A stretch of 42,729 nucleotides of DNA from a virus. The stretch spans positions 1 through 42,729 of the IMG/VR virus record IMGVR_UViG_3300036822_000280; one strand, given 5' to 3'. This document shows, one piece after another, positions 20,439 to 31,193 of the stretch; the first letter of the stretch is position 1, and the number at the start of each line of letters is the position of its first letter. The notes under the pieces are model-generated. The model did not search any database. It worked only from the letters and a program-made list of their open reading frames with translations, and was not told the DNA's origin. Made by a program: the position numbers and the translations under genes.

Positions 20439-22115
20439 ATGACAAAGGTTATCGAATGGGATGATTTGTCATTTCCTGAGCGCGTGATGCTCAAATCTAA
20501 ATCCACCAAGTCGTTTCTTAACTTCACCCGACTGTGGTTCGAACTGATGCAGGGTGACAGGTTGCTGGTTAACTGGCATCACCGTCTAATGGCATCGAAG
20601 ATTGATGAGCTGATCGCCGGTGAGTTAGAGCCGGGTAATTTGATTATCAACATTCCCCCTGGCGGCACGAAAACAGAATTCTTCTCTATCCACTTCCCGG
20701 CCTACGTTAACGCTCTGGTTCAAGAGGGTAGACTAAAGCGCTTCCGTAACCTGAATATTTCCTTCGCTGACACACTGGTTAAGCGTAACTCACGCCGCAC
20801 CCGAGACATCATCGCTAGCCGTGAATATCAGGAACTTTGGCCATGTGGCTTTGGCGTAAATCAGGCTGAAGAGTGGGAGATTATCGACACTCGTGGTCGC
20901 TCAACTGGCCAGACGATATCTCGCTCAAGTAACGGTCAGATTACTGGTGGTCGTGGTGGATACTACGGTGACCTGTTTTCCGGTGTCGTTATGCTTGACG
21001 ACTACAACAAGCCGGTCGATATGCTCAGCGAATCTCGTCGTGATAGCGCGAACAACTTGTTGGTCAACACTATCCGCTCACGTCGTGGTGATAAGTCGAA
21101 AGAGCACCCAACCCCGTTTGTAAGCATTCAGCAGCGCCTCCATACGAACGACGCCACAGGGTTCATGCTAACGGGTGGAATGGGCGTCAAGTTCCACCAC
21201 GTAGCCATACCTGCGTTAATCAGCGAACGATACATCCAGTCGCTGCAAGAGCCTTGGCGGTCACTGTGCTGGGAAACGGTAAAAGATACAGAATCAGTCG
21301 AATACTCTGGTGAGCGTTACTGGTCATACTGGCCACAAATGGAGGATGTAAACGACCTAATCCAGCTATGGGAAAAGGATCGGTATACATTCTTATCACA
21401 GTACCAGCAGAACCCAATGGCACTGACCGGCGGGATACTCGACACCAGTTGGTTCAATAATTACACCACGTTGCCAAAGCTGCAGTATCGCGCTGTATAC
21501 GTGGACACCAACAGCGGAAAGGTAGAAGACTGGCTCGACTACACCGTATTCAGTCTTGTGGGAATGGGTGTGGACGGAAATCTCTACATCATCGATGTCG
21601 TTAGAGGTCGCTGGGACCCGGAAGACCTGCTGAAGAAAGCAGAAGAACTCTGGGAGAAATGGCGGCTAAGCGGTTCTGTTCGAATGATGCCGATGCGACA
21701 TATGGCCATTGAAGAGAAGCAAGCCGGGCAGGGCCTCATCACCACACTGAAGAAACGTAGTGCCACCCCTGGGCAGATGAGTATCCCAGTCAAAGAAATT
21801 CCACGCGGCACCGGACAGAACAAATTAGTCCGCTGCCTCAACGTTATTCCCCAAATCAAAACTGGCAAGGTCTACGTGCCATCAACGCATGACGAAAGCG
21901 GTGCATCAATCGCTCACGTCTATTACGAGGATGGTGCAGTGGCCGGTAGCACATCATGGGTATTAACCGCCATGACTGAGTGCGCGGCATTCTCTGCTGA
22001 TGATAGCCACGACAACGACGACATTCTGGATACATGGATGGACGCCATTGATGACAACCTTATTTCTGGTCGCCAACCAATGGTAATTGACCCTAACCAA
22101 CTCAGGAGAATTTAA
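20439..22115 (+). CDS. terminase large subunit
   Basis: 558 residues. The ATPase domain has a modified Walker A (NIPPGGTKTE, 71-80), Walker B VVMLDD (183-188) and a coupling segment near QQRLH. The nuclease domain has acidic residues at YVDTNSG (D356) and at the DDILDTWMD segment near the C-terminus. The large subunit pumps DNA into the prohead and cuts it. The Walker A lacks the usual GKS, having GTKT as in relatives of this head module. Confidence 0.92.
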   Translation: MTKVIEWDDLSFPERVMLKSKSTKSFLNFTRLWFELMQGDRLLVNWHHRLMASKIDELIAGELEPGNLIINIPPGGTKTEFFSIHFPAYVNALVQEGRLKRFRNLNISFADTLVKRNSRRTRDIIASREYQELWPCGFGVNQAEEWEIIDTRGRSTGQTISRSSNGQITGGRGGYYGDLFSGVVMLDDYNKPVDMLSESRRDSANNLLVNTIRSRRGDKSKEHPTPFVSIQQRLHTNDATGFMLTGGMGVKFHHVAIPALISERYIQSLQEPWRSLCWETVKDTESVEYSGERYWSYWPQMEDVNDLIQLWEKDRYTFLSQYQQNPMALTGGILDTSWFNNYTTLPKLQYRAVYVDTNSGKVEDWLDYTVFSLVGMGVDGNLYIIDVVRGRWDPEDLLKKAEELWEKWRLSGSVRMMPMRHMAIEEKQAGQGLITTLKKRSATPGQMSIPVKEIPRGTGQNKLVRCLNVIPQIKTGKVYVPSTHDESGASIAHVYYEDGAVAGSTSWVLTAMTECAAFSADDSHDNDDILDTWMDAIDDNLISGRQPMVIDPNQLRRI

Positions 22116-23642
22116 GTGTGGCCATTTAAAAAGAAAGAAGTCGCCGCGCCTGAGCCGGTGAAAGAACCAGTTAAGCAGCACATGACCATCACGCCCGAGG
22201 CGGTAGCAACCATCAGGCCAAAGCCTGCAAGAGAATTCCAGCGTTATGAGCCGCCAAGGGGAGTTATCCCTGAGAAAATTAAAAGTTCAATTCTGGCAAT
22301 GGATGAAACCCCATATGACATGCTCAATGATGCGTATATGGGCTACGGATACGGCAGTCTAGAAAGCTTCCCTGGCTACCCCTATCTGGCTACCTTGGCG
22401 CAAAAGCCTGAGTACCGGAAAATGGTAGGCACCATTGCAGAGAAGATGACAAGCAAGTGGATCAAGCTGAAAACTGTCGGCGATGATGACAAATCAGAGC
22501 GTGTGAAGAAAATCACTGATGCTCTTGAGCGTTATCAGGTGCGAGACAAATTCCGAGAGGCTGCAGAGCATGATGGTTACTTTGGTGGCGGACAGATTTA
22601 TATCGACGTCCAGTCACCGAAAAATGTATCGGCGTGGACAGACGACAACGAGCTGCAGTCTAAGCTGTTTCTGTCAAACAAAAAGGTTACCAAGGGTAGC
22701 CTGATTGGCTTCCGGGTTATTGAGCCGGTATGGACGTATCCAGGCGTTTACAATGCAGCAAACCCACTGAGCCCTGACTTCTACAAGCCAACAGAATGGT
22801 TTGTGATGGGTAAGACGGTTCATGCAAGCCGAATGATTGATTTCGTATCTCGGCAAGTGCCAGACCTGCTGAAAGCGTCGTATAACTTCCGTGGCCTATC
22901 GCTGACGCAAATGGCTGAGCCATACGTCAATAACTGGCTGCGTACGCGTGATAGCGTCAGTGACATGATCCACTCGTTCAGCATCCCAATCCTTAGTACC
23001 GACATGAGTCAGATGCTAAGTGGTGGCGGCGCAGAGTCATTACTCCAGCGCTTGCAGTTGGTCAACCAGTGCAGGGATAACCGGGGGTCATTTGCTGTTG
23101 ATAATGACCCAGCCAAGCCTGAATCATTCGATTTTGCGTACACCCCACTGACTGGGCTAGAAACGTTACAGGCTCAAGCGCAAGAGCAAATGGCATCAGT
23201 TTCAAGCATTCCACTGGTCTTCCTTCTCGGCATTACGCCAGGTGGACTTAATGCGTCCTCTGACGGTGAGATACGCGTGTTTTATGACTACATCCACTCC
23301 ATCCAGCAGGCAATGTTTAAGGCTCCGATGCAGCGCGTTCTGGACGTTATACAGCTATCTGAATTTGGTGATATTGACCCAGACATCTACTTCGAGTTTG
23401 AGCCACTGTACGAGATGACATCGAAAGAGAAAGCAGAGATTCGCAAAATCGATGCCGACACTGATGCGGTGTATGTCACAACTGGCGCACTGTCGAATAA
23501 TGAGGTTAGAGAGAAGATCGCCGAAGACCCAGAATCTCCATATCACTCATTGGACTTAAGCGATGATATCGAAATTGAAGATGGCGACTACGACGAAAAC
23601 GAAGAAGACGCAACCGAAAACGATAAGGGCAGTAAAACCTAA
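22116..23642 (+). CDS. portal protein (DUF1073 family)
   Basis: 508 residues from a GTG right after the terminase stop, with AGGAG upstream. YPYLATLAQKPEYRKMVGTI, EHDGYFGGGQIYIDV and the helical SIPLVFLLGITPGGLNASSDG wing are typical DUF1073 portal features. It forms the dodecameric DNA channel. Some databases label this family 'anti-CBASS Acb1-like N-terminal', a naming artefact that should not be confused with the real 2H gene at the left edge. Confidence 0.88.
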   Translation: MWPFKKKEVAAPEPVKEPVKQHMTITPEAVATIRPKPAREFQRYEPPRGVIPEKIKSSILAMDETPYDMLNDAYMGYGYGSLESFPGYPYLATLAQKPEYRKMVGTIAEKMTSKWIKLKTVGDDDKSERVKKITDALERYQVRDKFREAAEHDGYFGGGQIYIDVQSPKNVSAWTDDNELQSKLFLSNKKVTKGSLIGFRVIEPVWTYPGVYNAANPLSPDFYKPTEWFVMGKTVHASRMIDFVSRQVPDLLKASYNFRGLSLTQMAEPYVNNWLRTRDSVSDMIHSFSIPILSTDMSQMLSGGGAESLLQRLQLVNQCRDNRGSFAVDNDPAKPESFDFAYTPLTGLETLQAQAQEQMASVSSIPLVFLLGITPGGLNASSDGEIRVFYDYIHSIQQAMFKAPMQRVLDVIQLSEFGDIDPDIYFEFEPLYEMTSKEKAEIRKIDADTDAVYVTTGALSNNEVREKIAEDPESPYHSLDLSDDIEIEDGDYDENEEDATENDKGSKT

Positions 23643-24384
23643 CGCGGGTGTAGAGGCTTGGTATCGTCGCCAGTTAGATAAACAGGTTAAGGATATGCAG
23701 AAATCTGTCGTCTACTGGTTAACGGCAAACTACAAGGCCAGTGGTGCTGCAGTGGCAATGGATGCATCACCGGCAATCTTTATGCGCGATGCAATGAGAA
23801 AGCTGGCTAGGCGCTGGACAAAGCGCTTTGATGACATTGCAAAGAAACTGGCTGACAGATTATCAAATGACGCCATGAAGAACTCAGATGTGTCTTTGTA
23901 TAACGCACTGGACACTGCAGGGTTCACTGTCGAATTCAAAATGACGGCACCAATGAACAATGCGCTGCAAGCGACCATCACTGAAAACATCGGGCTGATA
24001 CGCTCTATCCCAGAGAAGTATTTTACTGAGGTTGAGGGGCTGGTTATGCGCTCAGTTGCTCGCGGTCGTGATCTGGGTTATCTCACCGATGAACTAGAGA
24101 AGCGGTATGGAATAACGCGCAGACGCGCAGCACTAATTGCACGTGACCAGAACAACAAAGCTACATCAGTAATGCAATCGGCAAGGCAGCAGTCTCTTGG
24201 CATCACAGAAGGCATCTGGCGGCATTCTCATGCAGGAAAAGAACCAAGGCCATCACACGTTAAGGCTGATGGGGAAAAGTTCGACCTGAGCAAGGGGATG
24301 TATCTGGATGACAAATGGGTCATGCCGGGCGAAGAGATTAACTGCCGCTGCACATGGTCACCAGTAATACCCGGAATCAACTAA
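23581..24384 (+). CDS. Mu F-like head morphogenesis protein
   Basis: 267 residues from ATG 23581, overlapping the portal C-terminus by 62 bases. The C-terminal domain (RHSHAGKEPRPSHVKADGEK; PGEEINCRCTWSPVIP) is the Mu gpF minor-head signature, with a conserved HxxA..P...H and C.C. It associates with the portal during prohead assembly. Confidence 0.88.
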   Translation: MATTTKTKKTQPKTIRAVKPNAGVEAWYRRQLDKQVKDMQKSVVYWLTANYKASGAAVAMDASPAIFMRDAMRKLARRWTKRFDDIAKKLADRLSNDAMKNSDVSLYNALDTAGFTVEFKMTAPMNNALQATITENIGLIRSIPEKYFTEVEGLVMRSVARGRDLGYLTDELEKRYGITRRRAALIARDQNNKATSVMQSARQQSLGITEGIWRHSHAGKEPRPSHVKADGEKFDLSKGMYLDDKWVMPGEEINCRCTWSPVIPGIN

Positions 24385-24396
24385 TCGGAACAACAC

Positions 24397-25578
24397 ATGA
24401 ACCCTACCGAACGGTTAGCGTTTGATCGCGCATCCGTGCGTTCATTCGATAAGGTGGGCCGACTTCAGGTAACAAAAAGCAACATCAGCAAGGCAAATGT
24501 CTGCCCATACTTTGGGCGGGAGATTCCAAACCATGAAGCCCTTGGCCTCGACCCAGAAAAGATATACCGGCTCTGGCGTCATCCTGATGAACTGAAGAAG
24601 GCCGCAGCAACATTCAACAACATCCCACTCCTCAATATTCATATCCCAGACTTCCCAGGTGATCCGCCGCGTGAATCCCGCGTTGGTGTGACGCACTCAA
24701 GCGCAGAATTTGACGGTACATACCTCACAAACGGTCTGTCAGTTTGGGACAACTCTGCCATCGCAGGGATTGAAACTGAGGAGCAAGAAGAACTGTCTTC
24801 GTCGTACCAATACGTCGCTGACATGACACCCGGCACTACTCCTGATGGTGAAGTCTATGACGGCATCATGAGGGACATTGTTGGGAACCACGTAGCGCTG
24901 GTTGAAACAGGCCGCGCAGGAAGCGACGTATTGGTCGCAGATTCATTACCTCCGGAGTTAAAACACATGAGCAAACGCAAAGCTGCGGCTATTCGCGCCA
25001 CTCTGAAGCCTTTACTGGCGCAAGACGCGGATTTGGAAGCTGAAGTGCGCAAAGCGCTTCTGGCCCTCGATGAGGCTGATAAAGAAGACAAGAAAGACAA
25101 GCCAGCCGAAGACGAAGAAGAAGAGCTGGACGAAAAGAAAAAGAAAACAGCGGAAGACGCTGATGAAGACGAAGAAGACGACAAAAAGAAAAAGACCGCT
25201 GACGACGAAGATGATGAGGAAGACAAGAAAGACGAAAAAGTCTCCAAAACAGCTATGGACTCAGCCATTCGTTTAGCAGCAGACAGCGCTACCAAAAAAG
25301 CCGCACAAAACTTCCGTGCCGTGCGTGAAGCGGAACAGGCTGTGCGTCCGCTGATCGGCGACGTAGTTGCTATGGACTCTGCTGAAGAGGTCTATCGCAC
25401 CGCGCTTGAACAGGCTGATGTAGACATTACTGGCGTACATCATTCTGCATTCCCGGCGATGGTCAAAATGGCGATCAGCCAAAAAGACAATAAGCGCCCG
25501 AAAATCGCACAGGATTCAGCAATCATCAGCGATTTCGAAAAAGACTTCCCTGAAGCCAAATTGAAACGAGGTTACTAA
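24397..25578 (+). CDS. DUF2213 prohead protease/scaffold protein
   Basis: 393 residues. Residues 1-185 carry the DUF2213 protease-like domain ([43 protein letters not shown]), with the H and S residues of a capsid-maturation protease. Residues 190-295 form a low-complexity acidic/lysine region ([13 protein letters not shown]). The C-terminal third is helical with repeated MDSA and QDSA motifs. This fusion suits a protease that also supplies scaffold. Confidence 0.82.
   Translation: MNPTERLAFDRASVRSFDKVGRLQVTKSNISKANVCPYFGREIPNHEALGLDPEKIYRLWRHPDELKKAAATFNNIPLLNIHIPDFPGDPPRESRVGVTHSSAEFDGTYLTNGLSVWDNSAIAGIETEEQEELSSSYQYVADMTPGTTPDGEVYDGIMRDIVGNHVALVETGRAGSDVLVADSLPPELKHMSKRKAAAIRATLKPLLAQDADLEAEVRKALLALDEADKEDKKDKPAEDEEEELDEKKKKTAEDADEDEEDDKKKKTADDEDDEEDKKDEKVSKTAMDSAIRLAADSATKKAAQNFRAVREAEQAVRPLIGDVVAMDSAEEVYRTALEQADVDITGVHHSAFPAMVKMAISQKDNKRPKIAQDSAIISDFEKDFPEAKLKRGY
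24967..25578 (+). other. possible in-frame internal start for a separate scaffold protein
   Basis: ATG 24967 ([17 protein letters not shown]) is in frame with the DUF2213 gene, is preceded by GGAG at nine bases, and lies exactly at the protease/scaffold boundary. It would give a 203-residue scaffold, as λ Nu3 lies within C. Confidence 0.35.
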
Positions 25579-25579
25579 C

Positions 25580-26062
25580 ATGGCAGGTTTTCAGAGTGTA
25601 ATTAACCAATATCCAGCACCGGGTATTGAAGGTGGCTTTGCGGGTACAAACCCTCACGCCACATACCTGGCAGGCGAAGCGGCATTGGTTGCTGGCTCTT
25701 CTGGCCTGACCGTTGGTCGCTTTGCGTGGGACGTTGCAGGCGTAGCGTCAAATGCTGGCTCTGGCGTTCCGTCTGGCTTTGTTCATCGTGATGGACAGGC
25801 GTCTATTACTGTTTGGCTCGATCAGGCATCCAACCTAATTCAACCCGGTCGCGAAGTAACACTGATGGTTGCTGGCGATTTCTGGGCACGCACATCCACC
25901 GCGGCAACTCGCGGTCAAAAGATCTTCGCATCACTGACCACTGGGCAGGTTCAAACCGGTGCTGCTGGCGCAACCATCTCGGGTTACATCGAAACACCAT
26001 TCAAAGCCGGTAGCGCTTGCGATGCAAACGAACTGGTCAAAATCAGCACCTGGAGCAACTGA
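25580..26062 (+). CDS. capsid cement/decoration-like structural protein
   Basis: 160 residues, small-residue rich and β-like ([46 protein letters not shown]). This matches structural cement proteins found between DUF2213 and DUF2184 genes. It overlaps the capsid gene by one base (TGATG). Confidence 0.75.
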   Translation: MAGFQSVINQYPAPGIEGGFAGTNPHATYLAGEAALVAGSSGLTVGRFAWDVAGVASNAGSGVPSGFVHRDGQASITVWLDQASNLIQPGREVTLMVAGDFWARTSTAATRGQKIFASLTTGQVQTGAAGATISGYIETPFKAGSACDANELVKISTWSN

Positions 26063-27102
26063 TGAACGAATTCCAAAAACACTACGCCGCAGCAAGTGGC
26101 AAATACGGCATTGTGCTGCGAGGTGCAGAAAAGGCGCAGTACCTGAAGCCAGAATTTGCAGCGAACTTTGATCTGGCCATGGATGCTCAGCCGACAATGG
26201 TTACCGCAACCAACTCAGGCATTCCGGCTTATTTCACAAACTATGTAGACCCCGAGCTGATCCGCGTTTTGGTTACCCCAATGAAAGCGGCGCAAATCAT
26301 CGGCGAAGTGAAGAAAGGCGACTGGACGACTCTCACCGCTCAGTTCCCAATCGTTGAAGCTACCGGTGAAACCAGTTCATATGGTGACTACAACAACAAC
26401 GGCATGACGTCTGCGAACGTAAACTGGGTTCCTCGCCAGTCATACCACTATCAAACTCACACCCGCTGGGGTGAGCGTGAGCTGGATATGTATGGTGCTG
26501 CCCGTATCGGTTATGCGGCTGAGTTGAATGTGGCATCTGCTCTGACTCTGAATAAGTTCCAGAACAAATCCTACTTCTACGGCATCGCTGGTCTGCAAAA
26601 CTACGGCTTATTGAATGACCCAAGCCTGCCAGCCTCGATCGCTCCAAATGCTACTGGTACCGGTAACGCGCTGCCATGGAGCACCAAAGATGGTCAGGCT
26701 GTTTATGATGACATCGCGAAACTGTACGGCCAGTTGGTTACACAAACCAAGGGCCTGATCGAGCGCGATGCACCAATGACCCTGGCTATGTCGCCTACCT
26801 CTGAAGTGGCGCTGACCAAGACGAATATGTACAACGTCAACGTGTCAGATCAGCTGAAGAAAAACTTCCCGAACCTGAAAATCGAGACTGCCGTGGAATA
26901 CACCACAACAGCCGGTGAAATGGTTCAATTGATCGCCGACCGCCTTGGCGAACAAGACAGTGCTTATGCGGCATTTACCGAAAAAATGCGTGCGCATGCT
27001 GTTGTAGTCGAAGAGTCATCCTGGAAACAGAAAAAATCTGGCGGTACCTGGGGCGCAATCATTCGCCAACCGCTGGCAATCGCAACCATGGTCGGGGTGT
27101 AA
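26062..27102 (+). CDS. major capsid protein (DUF2184)
   Basis: 346 residues from ATG 26062 (GGAG upstream). [36 protein letters not shown] and the ending [20 protein letters not shown] fit the DUF2184 capsid family, an HK97-fold protein. It forms the icosahedral shell. Its place after scaffold and cement genes is canonical. Confidence 0.9.
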   Translation: MNEFQKHYAAASGKYGIVLRGAEKAQYLKPEFAANFDLAMDAQPTMVTATNSGIPAYFTNYVDPELIRVLVTPMKAAQIIGEVKKGDWTTLTAQFPIVEATGETSSYGDYNNNGMTSANVNWVPRQSYHYQTHTRWGERELDMYGAARIGYAAELNVASALTLNKFQNKSYFYGIAGLQNYGLLNDPSLPASIAPNATGTGNALPWSTKDGQAVYDDIAKLYGQLVTQTKGLIERDAPMTLAMSPTSEVALTKTNMYNVNVSDQLKKNFPNLKIETAVEYTTTAGEMVQLIADRLGEQDSAYAAFTEKMRAHAVVVEESSWKQKKSGGTWGAIIRQPLAIATMVGV

Positions 27103-27106
27103 CTAA

Positions 27107-27448
27107 ATGGCTGAAACATTAACCGTAGGCTGCAAACTGCCTAATGGCCTCATCGTTGAGCAGGATGGCTATACCGTCCAACTTAATGGGGGCAACTCTG
27201 CGAACATCGTAGGCGGCTATGGCCTGACCGAGGGTGTTGATAAGGACTCCTTCGAAAAGTGGCTGTCTATTCATAAAGACCAGCCTTATGTGAAGAATGA
27301 GTTGGTATTTGCACAAGCAAAAGCCAACAGCGCAGCGGCAAAAGCGGCTGAAAATGCTGAAGTTAAATCAGGTTTGGAAGGATTGCCGCAAGAAAAACCG
27401 ATGGCTGGCATTGAGGTTGATAAAGAGGCCATGAAGGCTAAGGGTTAA
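27107..27448 (+). CDS. hypothetical head-region protein, 113 aa
   Basis: Begins [20 protein letters not shown]; an N-terminal β domain (residues 1-45) with a helical, alanine-rich tail ([16 protein letters not shown]). The same sort of short gene sits after the capsid gene in related phages and probably encodes a head-completion or minor capsid component. Role inferred from position. Confidence 0.7.
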   Translation: MAETLTVGCKLPNGLIVEQDGYTVQLNGGNSANIVGGYGLTEGVDKDSFEKWLSIHKDQPYVKNELVFAQAKANSAAAKAAENAEVKSGLEGLPQEKPMAGIEVDKEAMKAKG

Positions 27449-27451
27449 ATA

Positions 27452-27895
27452 ATGGCTATCGTTGTCTTTGATGTGGACGCGTTCCGCGAACGTTATCCGG
27501 AATTCGATACCGTAAGTGATGAGTTGCTGAATGCGTACTTCATAGAGGCAACGGTTTACCTGAATAACACTGATACCAGCCCGGTCTGCGATGTTGCAGT
27601 CAGGGCGGTATATCTCAACATGCTCGTCGCTCACATAGCCGCTTTGAACTCAGGAGTTAATGGGCAAAAAGCATCTGGCTTGGTAGGCAGGATCAACAGC
27701 GCATCGGAGGGTTCAGTTTCCGTTTCAACGGACGCAGGGCCATCTAGCGCTTCTTCATGGTGGTACCTGCAGACCCCTTATGGCGCTGCTTATTGGCAAG
27801 CGATTCTCCCATACAGAACCATTCGCTACGTCCCTGGCGGTTCACCATCAATGTATCCATACCATTACAACCGCAGATCGTTTATTCGGAGGTAA
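27452..27895 (+). CDS. DUF4054 head-tail connector
   Basis: 147 residues. [20 protein letters not shown] and [19 protein letters not shown] are the DUF4054 signature, a helical head-completion protein akin to HK97 gp6 in position. The C-terminus ([16 protein letters not shown]) is aromatic, as in relatives. It links portal to neck. Confidence 0.85.
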   Translation: MAIVVFDVDAFRERYPEFDTVSDELLNAYFIEATVYLNNTDTSPVCDVAVRAVYLNMLVAHIAALNSGVNGQKASGLVGRINSASEGSVSVSTDAGPSSASSWWYLQTPYGAAYWQAILPYRTIRYVPGGSPSMYPYHYNRRSFIRR

Positions 27896-27897
27896 AC

Positions 27898-28356
27898 ATG
27901 GCGACCATTGAATTAAGTGGTGGTAGCGAGATGGAAAAAAAACTGAAGGAAATGATGGATAGGCTGGGAGAGGGCACCTTACTGCGTGTCGGATTCTTGG
28001 AAAATGCTACCTATCCAAGCGGTGAATATGTTGCAACCATTGCCGCATCTAACGAGTTTGGCGACCCTGGAAACAATCAGCCACCGCGACCTTTCTTTAG
28101 AAACATGATCGCCGCCAATTCTTCTGCGTGGCCACTAGAGGTTGGCAAAGTGGTGAAGGCAGTGGACTTTGATGGAAAGAAAACCCTGCAGCTAATGGGG
28201 GAGCGAATCAAAGATCAGTTGCAAGGCTCGATAAGAGAATTAGTCGAGCCTCCATTGTCCCCATACACAATCAAGAAGAAAGGTTTTGATAAACCACTTA
28301 TCGACACTGGCCACATGCTTAACAGCGTTGACTATGACGTGAGAGAGGAAGAATGA
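27898..28356 (+). CDS. neck/virion morphogenesis protein, 152 aa
   Basis: Start at 27898 follows GGAGGTAAAC. LRVGFLENATYPSGEYVATI, ASNEFGDPGNNQPPRPFFRNM and PLIDTGHMLNSVDYDV are the pattern of neck proteins related to HK97 gp10/Mu gpG-like factors (a PxR.F. motif and LxDTG..L.S). It probably helps joining of tails to heads. Confidence 0.8.
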   Translation: MATIELSGGSEMEKKLKEMMDRLGEGTLLRVGFLENATYPSGEYVATIAASNEFGDPGNNQPPRPFFRNMIAANSSAWPLEVGKVVKAVDFDGKKTLQLMGERIKDQLQGSIRELVEPPLSPYTIKKKGFDKPLIDTGHMLNSVDYDVREEE

Positions 28357-28721
28357 ACCTACACGGCATTGTTAGCGGCGCGATAGGTGCGGTTAATCCC
28401 TTTGTGCCGGCACAGATAAAAGTTAGCACTGGTTACTCTACCGATGCAGCTGGTCACAGAATCCCATCCTATACCACTACGAATGTCTCTGTGCAGTTAC
28501 AGGCGCTTGGTTACAAAGACCTGATGCAAGTTGATGGGCTAAACCTTCAGGGCGTCGTGAAGGCCGCTTACGTGAACGGTAACTTCAATGGCGTCAATCG
28601 GCCTAAACAGCAAGGTGGAGACCTGCTCATCGTCAATGGCGAAGAGTGGTTAATTGTCCAGCCCTTGGAAGAGTGGCCGGATTGGTGCAAGTTTGTGGTT
28701 AACCTGCAGAGGCAAACATAA
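28353..28721 (+). CDS. hypothetical neck/head-closure protein
   Basis: 122 residues, β-rich (VQLQALGYKDLMQVDGL, GGDLLIVNGEEWLIVQPLEEW). Overlaps both neighbours by one to four bases. Its place between neck and tail-terminator genes and its size suit a head-closure protein; no motif proves it. Confidence 0.7.
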   Translation: MNLHGIVSGAIGAVNPFVPAQIKVSTGYSTDAAGHRIPSYTTTNVSVQLQALGYKDLMQVDGLNLQGVVKAAYVNGNFNGVNRPKQQGGDLLIVNGEEWLIVQPLEEWPDWCKFVVNLQRQT

Positions 28722-29263
28722 TGACTGCCTCGATCAGTATTTCAGATGACGATATCACGACCGCCTTGCGCGGTTTTTTATTGTCCCTAATCAGCACTGA
28801 AGTGGTGTTGGCACAAGAAAACCGGGTGCCGATGCCAAGTGCGGATTTCTGCACAATGACCCCAATGGGTGTGAGTGGGCTATCAACAAACAGATATTCA
28901 TACACTGATCCGGGAACATCTACTGGCGGAACGCAGCAAACGACACGAACTAACGTGTGGCGCTGTCAGCTAGATTTCTACGGTGAAACTGCTCAAACAA
29001 ACTCGCTTATCGTCGCAACCATGGTTCGCTCTGAATATGCCATAGATCAGTTCAAAACAATGGGCTACGACATCAGGCCGCTTTACTCCGGCGAACCACA
29101 CCAGACGACGATGATCAACGGCGAGCAGCAGTATGAATCGCGTTGGACGTTAGATTTCTCAGCTCAGGTAAACGCCGCAATCACCACCCCAATGCAATTC
29201 ATGGACATCATCTATATCGGCCTAATTGAGGTCGACACAAAATTCCCACCGGAGAATGCATAA
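28721..29263 (+). CDS. neck/tail terminator protein
   Basis: 180 residues. DDDITTALRGFLLSLI, then ENRVPMPSADFCTMTPMG and WRCQLDFYGETAQTNSLIVAT match the phage neck-terminator family (LIC_12616-like). It caps the tail tube and joins it to the head. It lies directly before the sheath gene. Confidence 0.8.
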   Translation: MTASISISDDDITTALRGFLLSLISTEVVLAQENRVPMPSADFCTMTPMGVSGLSTNRYSYTDPGTSTGGTQQTTRTNVWRCQLDFYGETAQTNSLIVATMVRSEYAIDQFKTMGYDIRPLYSGEPHQTTMINGEQQYESRWTLDFSAQVNAAITTPMQFMDIIYIGLIEVDTKFPPENA

Positions 29264-30745
29264 ATGGCAATTCCTATTACCAAAGACGTTAAAATCAATC
29301 CGGGTGTGCTTGCCGCTGGCGGCACCGCGCTTGATTTGAACGGACTGATTTTGACTGATAGCGCATACGCTCCGGTTGGATCGGTTTTAACCTTTTCCTC
29401 AGATGAAGACGTGGCTAAGTATTTTGGCAGCACATCTCAGGAAACATCGATGGCGACCATCTATTTTTCTGGCTATAAAAACTCCACAAAACAGCCAGGG
29501 TCGCTACTGTTCTCTCAATTCAACACCGCTGAAGTCTCAGCATTCCTTCGCTCTGGATCAATGGCAACGGTAACGCTGGAAACTATCAAAGCTTTGCCTG
29601 CTGGAACCATCATCCTGACAGTTGACGGTACTTCAGTTACATCGTCCAGCATCAACCTGAGCACAGCAACCAGCTTCAGCAACGCGGCAAGTATCATTGA
29701 AACTGGTATCGGAGCAACAGTGGATGTGGTTTGGGACACCACGCTCAAGTCATTCATCATCAAATCAGCAACCACTGGTGATTCAAGCACACTGACATTC
29801 GCTACCGGCACTCTGGCAGCAGGCCTGAAGTTAACTAGCGCAACTGGGGCTGTATTGTCTCAGGGGGCTGATATCGCCATGGTTGCAGATGTGTTCCAGA
29901 ATATCCTGGCGATCAGCCAAGATTTTGCATTGTTCACTACATCCTTCGTATGTGACGAGGAAGAGCATCTTGCGTTCGCCGCCTGGGTTAGTGCGCAAAA
30001 TTACCGGTTTGGCTATGCAGCTCATGACGCTAGTTCTGATGCAATCGTGCAGAACAGCACTACCTGCTTGGCATACCTGCTGATTAACACATACAGCTAT
30101 GGACAGGTAGTTCCTGTGTATGGCTCTCAAACACACGCCGCTTCAGTGCTGGGTTACGCAGCCTCGTTGGACTTTGACCGTGCAGAGGGCCGCGTACCGT
30201 TTAAATTCCGCTCTCTCGATGGCCTTCTGGCTCAAGTAAGTGATTCAAGCACCTATGATGTGCTGATCGCCAACGGTTACAACTTCTACGGTGCATACAG
30301 TTCAAACAATTACAGCACCAAATATTGGGCCGACGGCACTATCACCGGCGACTTCAAATGGCTTGATACTTTCTGCTTCCAGATTTGGCTGAATGCCAAC
30401 CTGATGCAGGACGCGATTGAGATGTTCCAAGCCAATCGTTCATATCCGTACAACAACGCGATGAAAGCTGCGGTAGAGGCTTCGTTTGCTGACACTATCG
30501 CTCAGGGTGTGGCATATGGCGGTATCCGTACCGGCATAACGCTGTCAGGCTCTCAAAAGTCCCAAATCCAAAACTCTGTCGGCGTGGACATCTCTTCAAC
30601 ATTGCAGGCAAAAGGTTGGTACCTGTTTATTGCTGATGCCACTCCAGAGCAACGCGCAGCACGAACTTCACCATCTATGACTTTCTACTACTGCGATGGC
30701 GGCAGTCTGCAGAAACTCACCCTGGCAAGCATCGAGGTACAATAA
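29264..30745 (+). CDS. contractile tail sheath protein (DUF3383)
   Basis: 493 residues. [20 protein letters not shown] at the start and the block [20 protein letters not shown] near residue 345, with [19 protein letters not shown], are features of DUF3383 sheath proteins. The presence of a sheath shows a contractile (myovirus) tail. The next gene, the tube, overlaps by one base. Confidence 0.88.
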   Translation: MAIPITKDVKINPGVLAAGGTALDLNGLILTDSAYAPVGSVLTFSSDEDVAKYFGSTSQETSMATIYFSGYKNSTKQPGSLLFSQFNTAEVSAFLRSGSMATVTLETIKALPAGTIILTVDGTSVTSSSINLSTATSFSNAASIIETGIGATVDVVWDTTLKSFIIKSATTGDSSTLTFATGTLAAGLKLTSATGAVLSQGADIAMVADVFQNILAISQDFALFTTSFVCDEEEHLAFAAWVSAQNYRFGYAAHDASSDAIVQNSTTCLAYLLINTYSYGQVVPVYGSQTHAASVLGYAASLDFDRAEGRVPFKFRSLDGLLAQVSDSSTYDVLIANGYNFYGAYSSNNYSTKYWADGTITGDFKWLDTFCFQIWLNANLMQDAIEMFQANRSYPYNNAMKAAVEASFADTIAQGVAYGGIRTGITLSGSQKSQIQNSVGVDISSTLQAKGWYLFIADATPEQRAARTSPSMTFYYCDGGSLQKLTLASIEVQ

Positions 30746-31185
30746 TGAGCAACACAATTACTAGTGCCGACGCTACCTACGCGCTTTCGGTTACCAACCT
30801 GTACCCGACGGCTCAGGTTCTGCAGGGTTATGCTGCAGATGCGATGTTTGCTGTAAGCGACACTGATTATGCCGTAACTGTCCGTGGTGCAGACGGGAAG
30901 CTATCAGCAGGCTTCGTGTTTGGTCAGTACATTCAGACTATCACCATCATGCCGGATAGCCCGAGTCGCGAAATCTTCGAAACCTGGGCGCAGACCTCGC
31001 GCACGGCTATTGCCGTATTCCGCTGCAATGCAACAATCATCATGCCAGCCATCGGCCGGAAATTTACCCTCACCAATGGCGTCCTACTTCGCTCCCGACT
31101 GCACCCTGACGCTAACCGCGTACTGCAGCAAATCCCATATCAAATCGAGTGGGAAAGCGTCACATCTGAACCCTATAGCGCGTAA
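30745..31185 (+). CDS. tail tube protein (DUF3277)
   Basis: 146 residues. NTYQ-type start (SADATYALSVTNLYPTAQVL), ADAMFAVSDTDYAVTVRGAD and IMPAIGRKFTLTNGVL fit DUF3277 tube proteins. The sheath-then-tube order is standard. It polymerises into the inner tail tube. Confidence 0.85.
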   Translation: MSNTITSADATYALSVTNLYPTAQVLQGYAADAMFAVSDTDYAVTVRGADGKLSAGFVFGQYIQTITIMPDSPSREIFETWAQTSRTAIAVFRCNATIIMPAIGRKFTLTNGVLLRSRLHPDANRVLQQIPYQIEWESVTSEPYSA

Positions 31186-31193
31186 GGAATAAC

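Noticed and set aside
22116-23642. Portal as an anti-CBASS protein
   Set aside because: DUF1073 portals carry such a label in some databases, but this one has portal features and no HxT pair was seen.
24855-25295. Long serine-rich minus-strand ORF
   Set aside because: It is the antisense of the acidic/lysine low-complexity run in the DUF2213 gene; codons such as GAA/GAC read as TTC/GTC/TCT in reverse without stops.
29515-29811. Minus-strand ORFs opposite the sheath gene
   Set aside because: Shadows of the sheath frame without ribosome sites.
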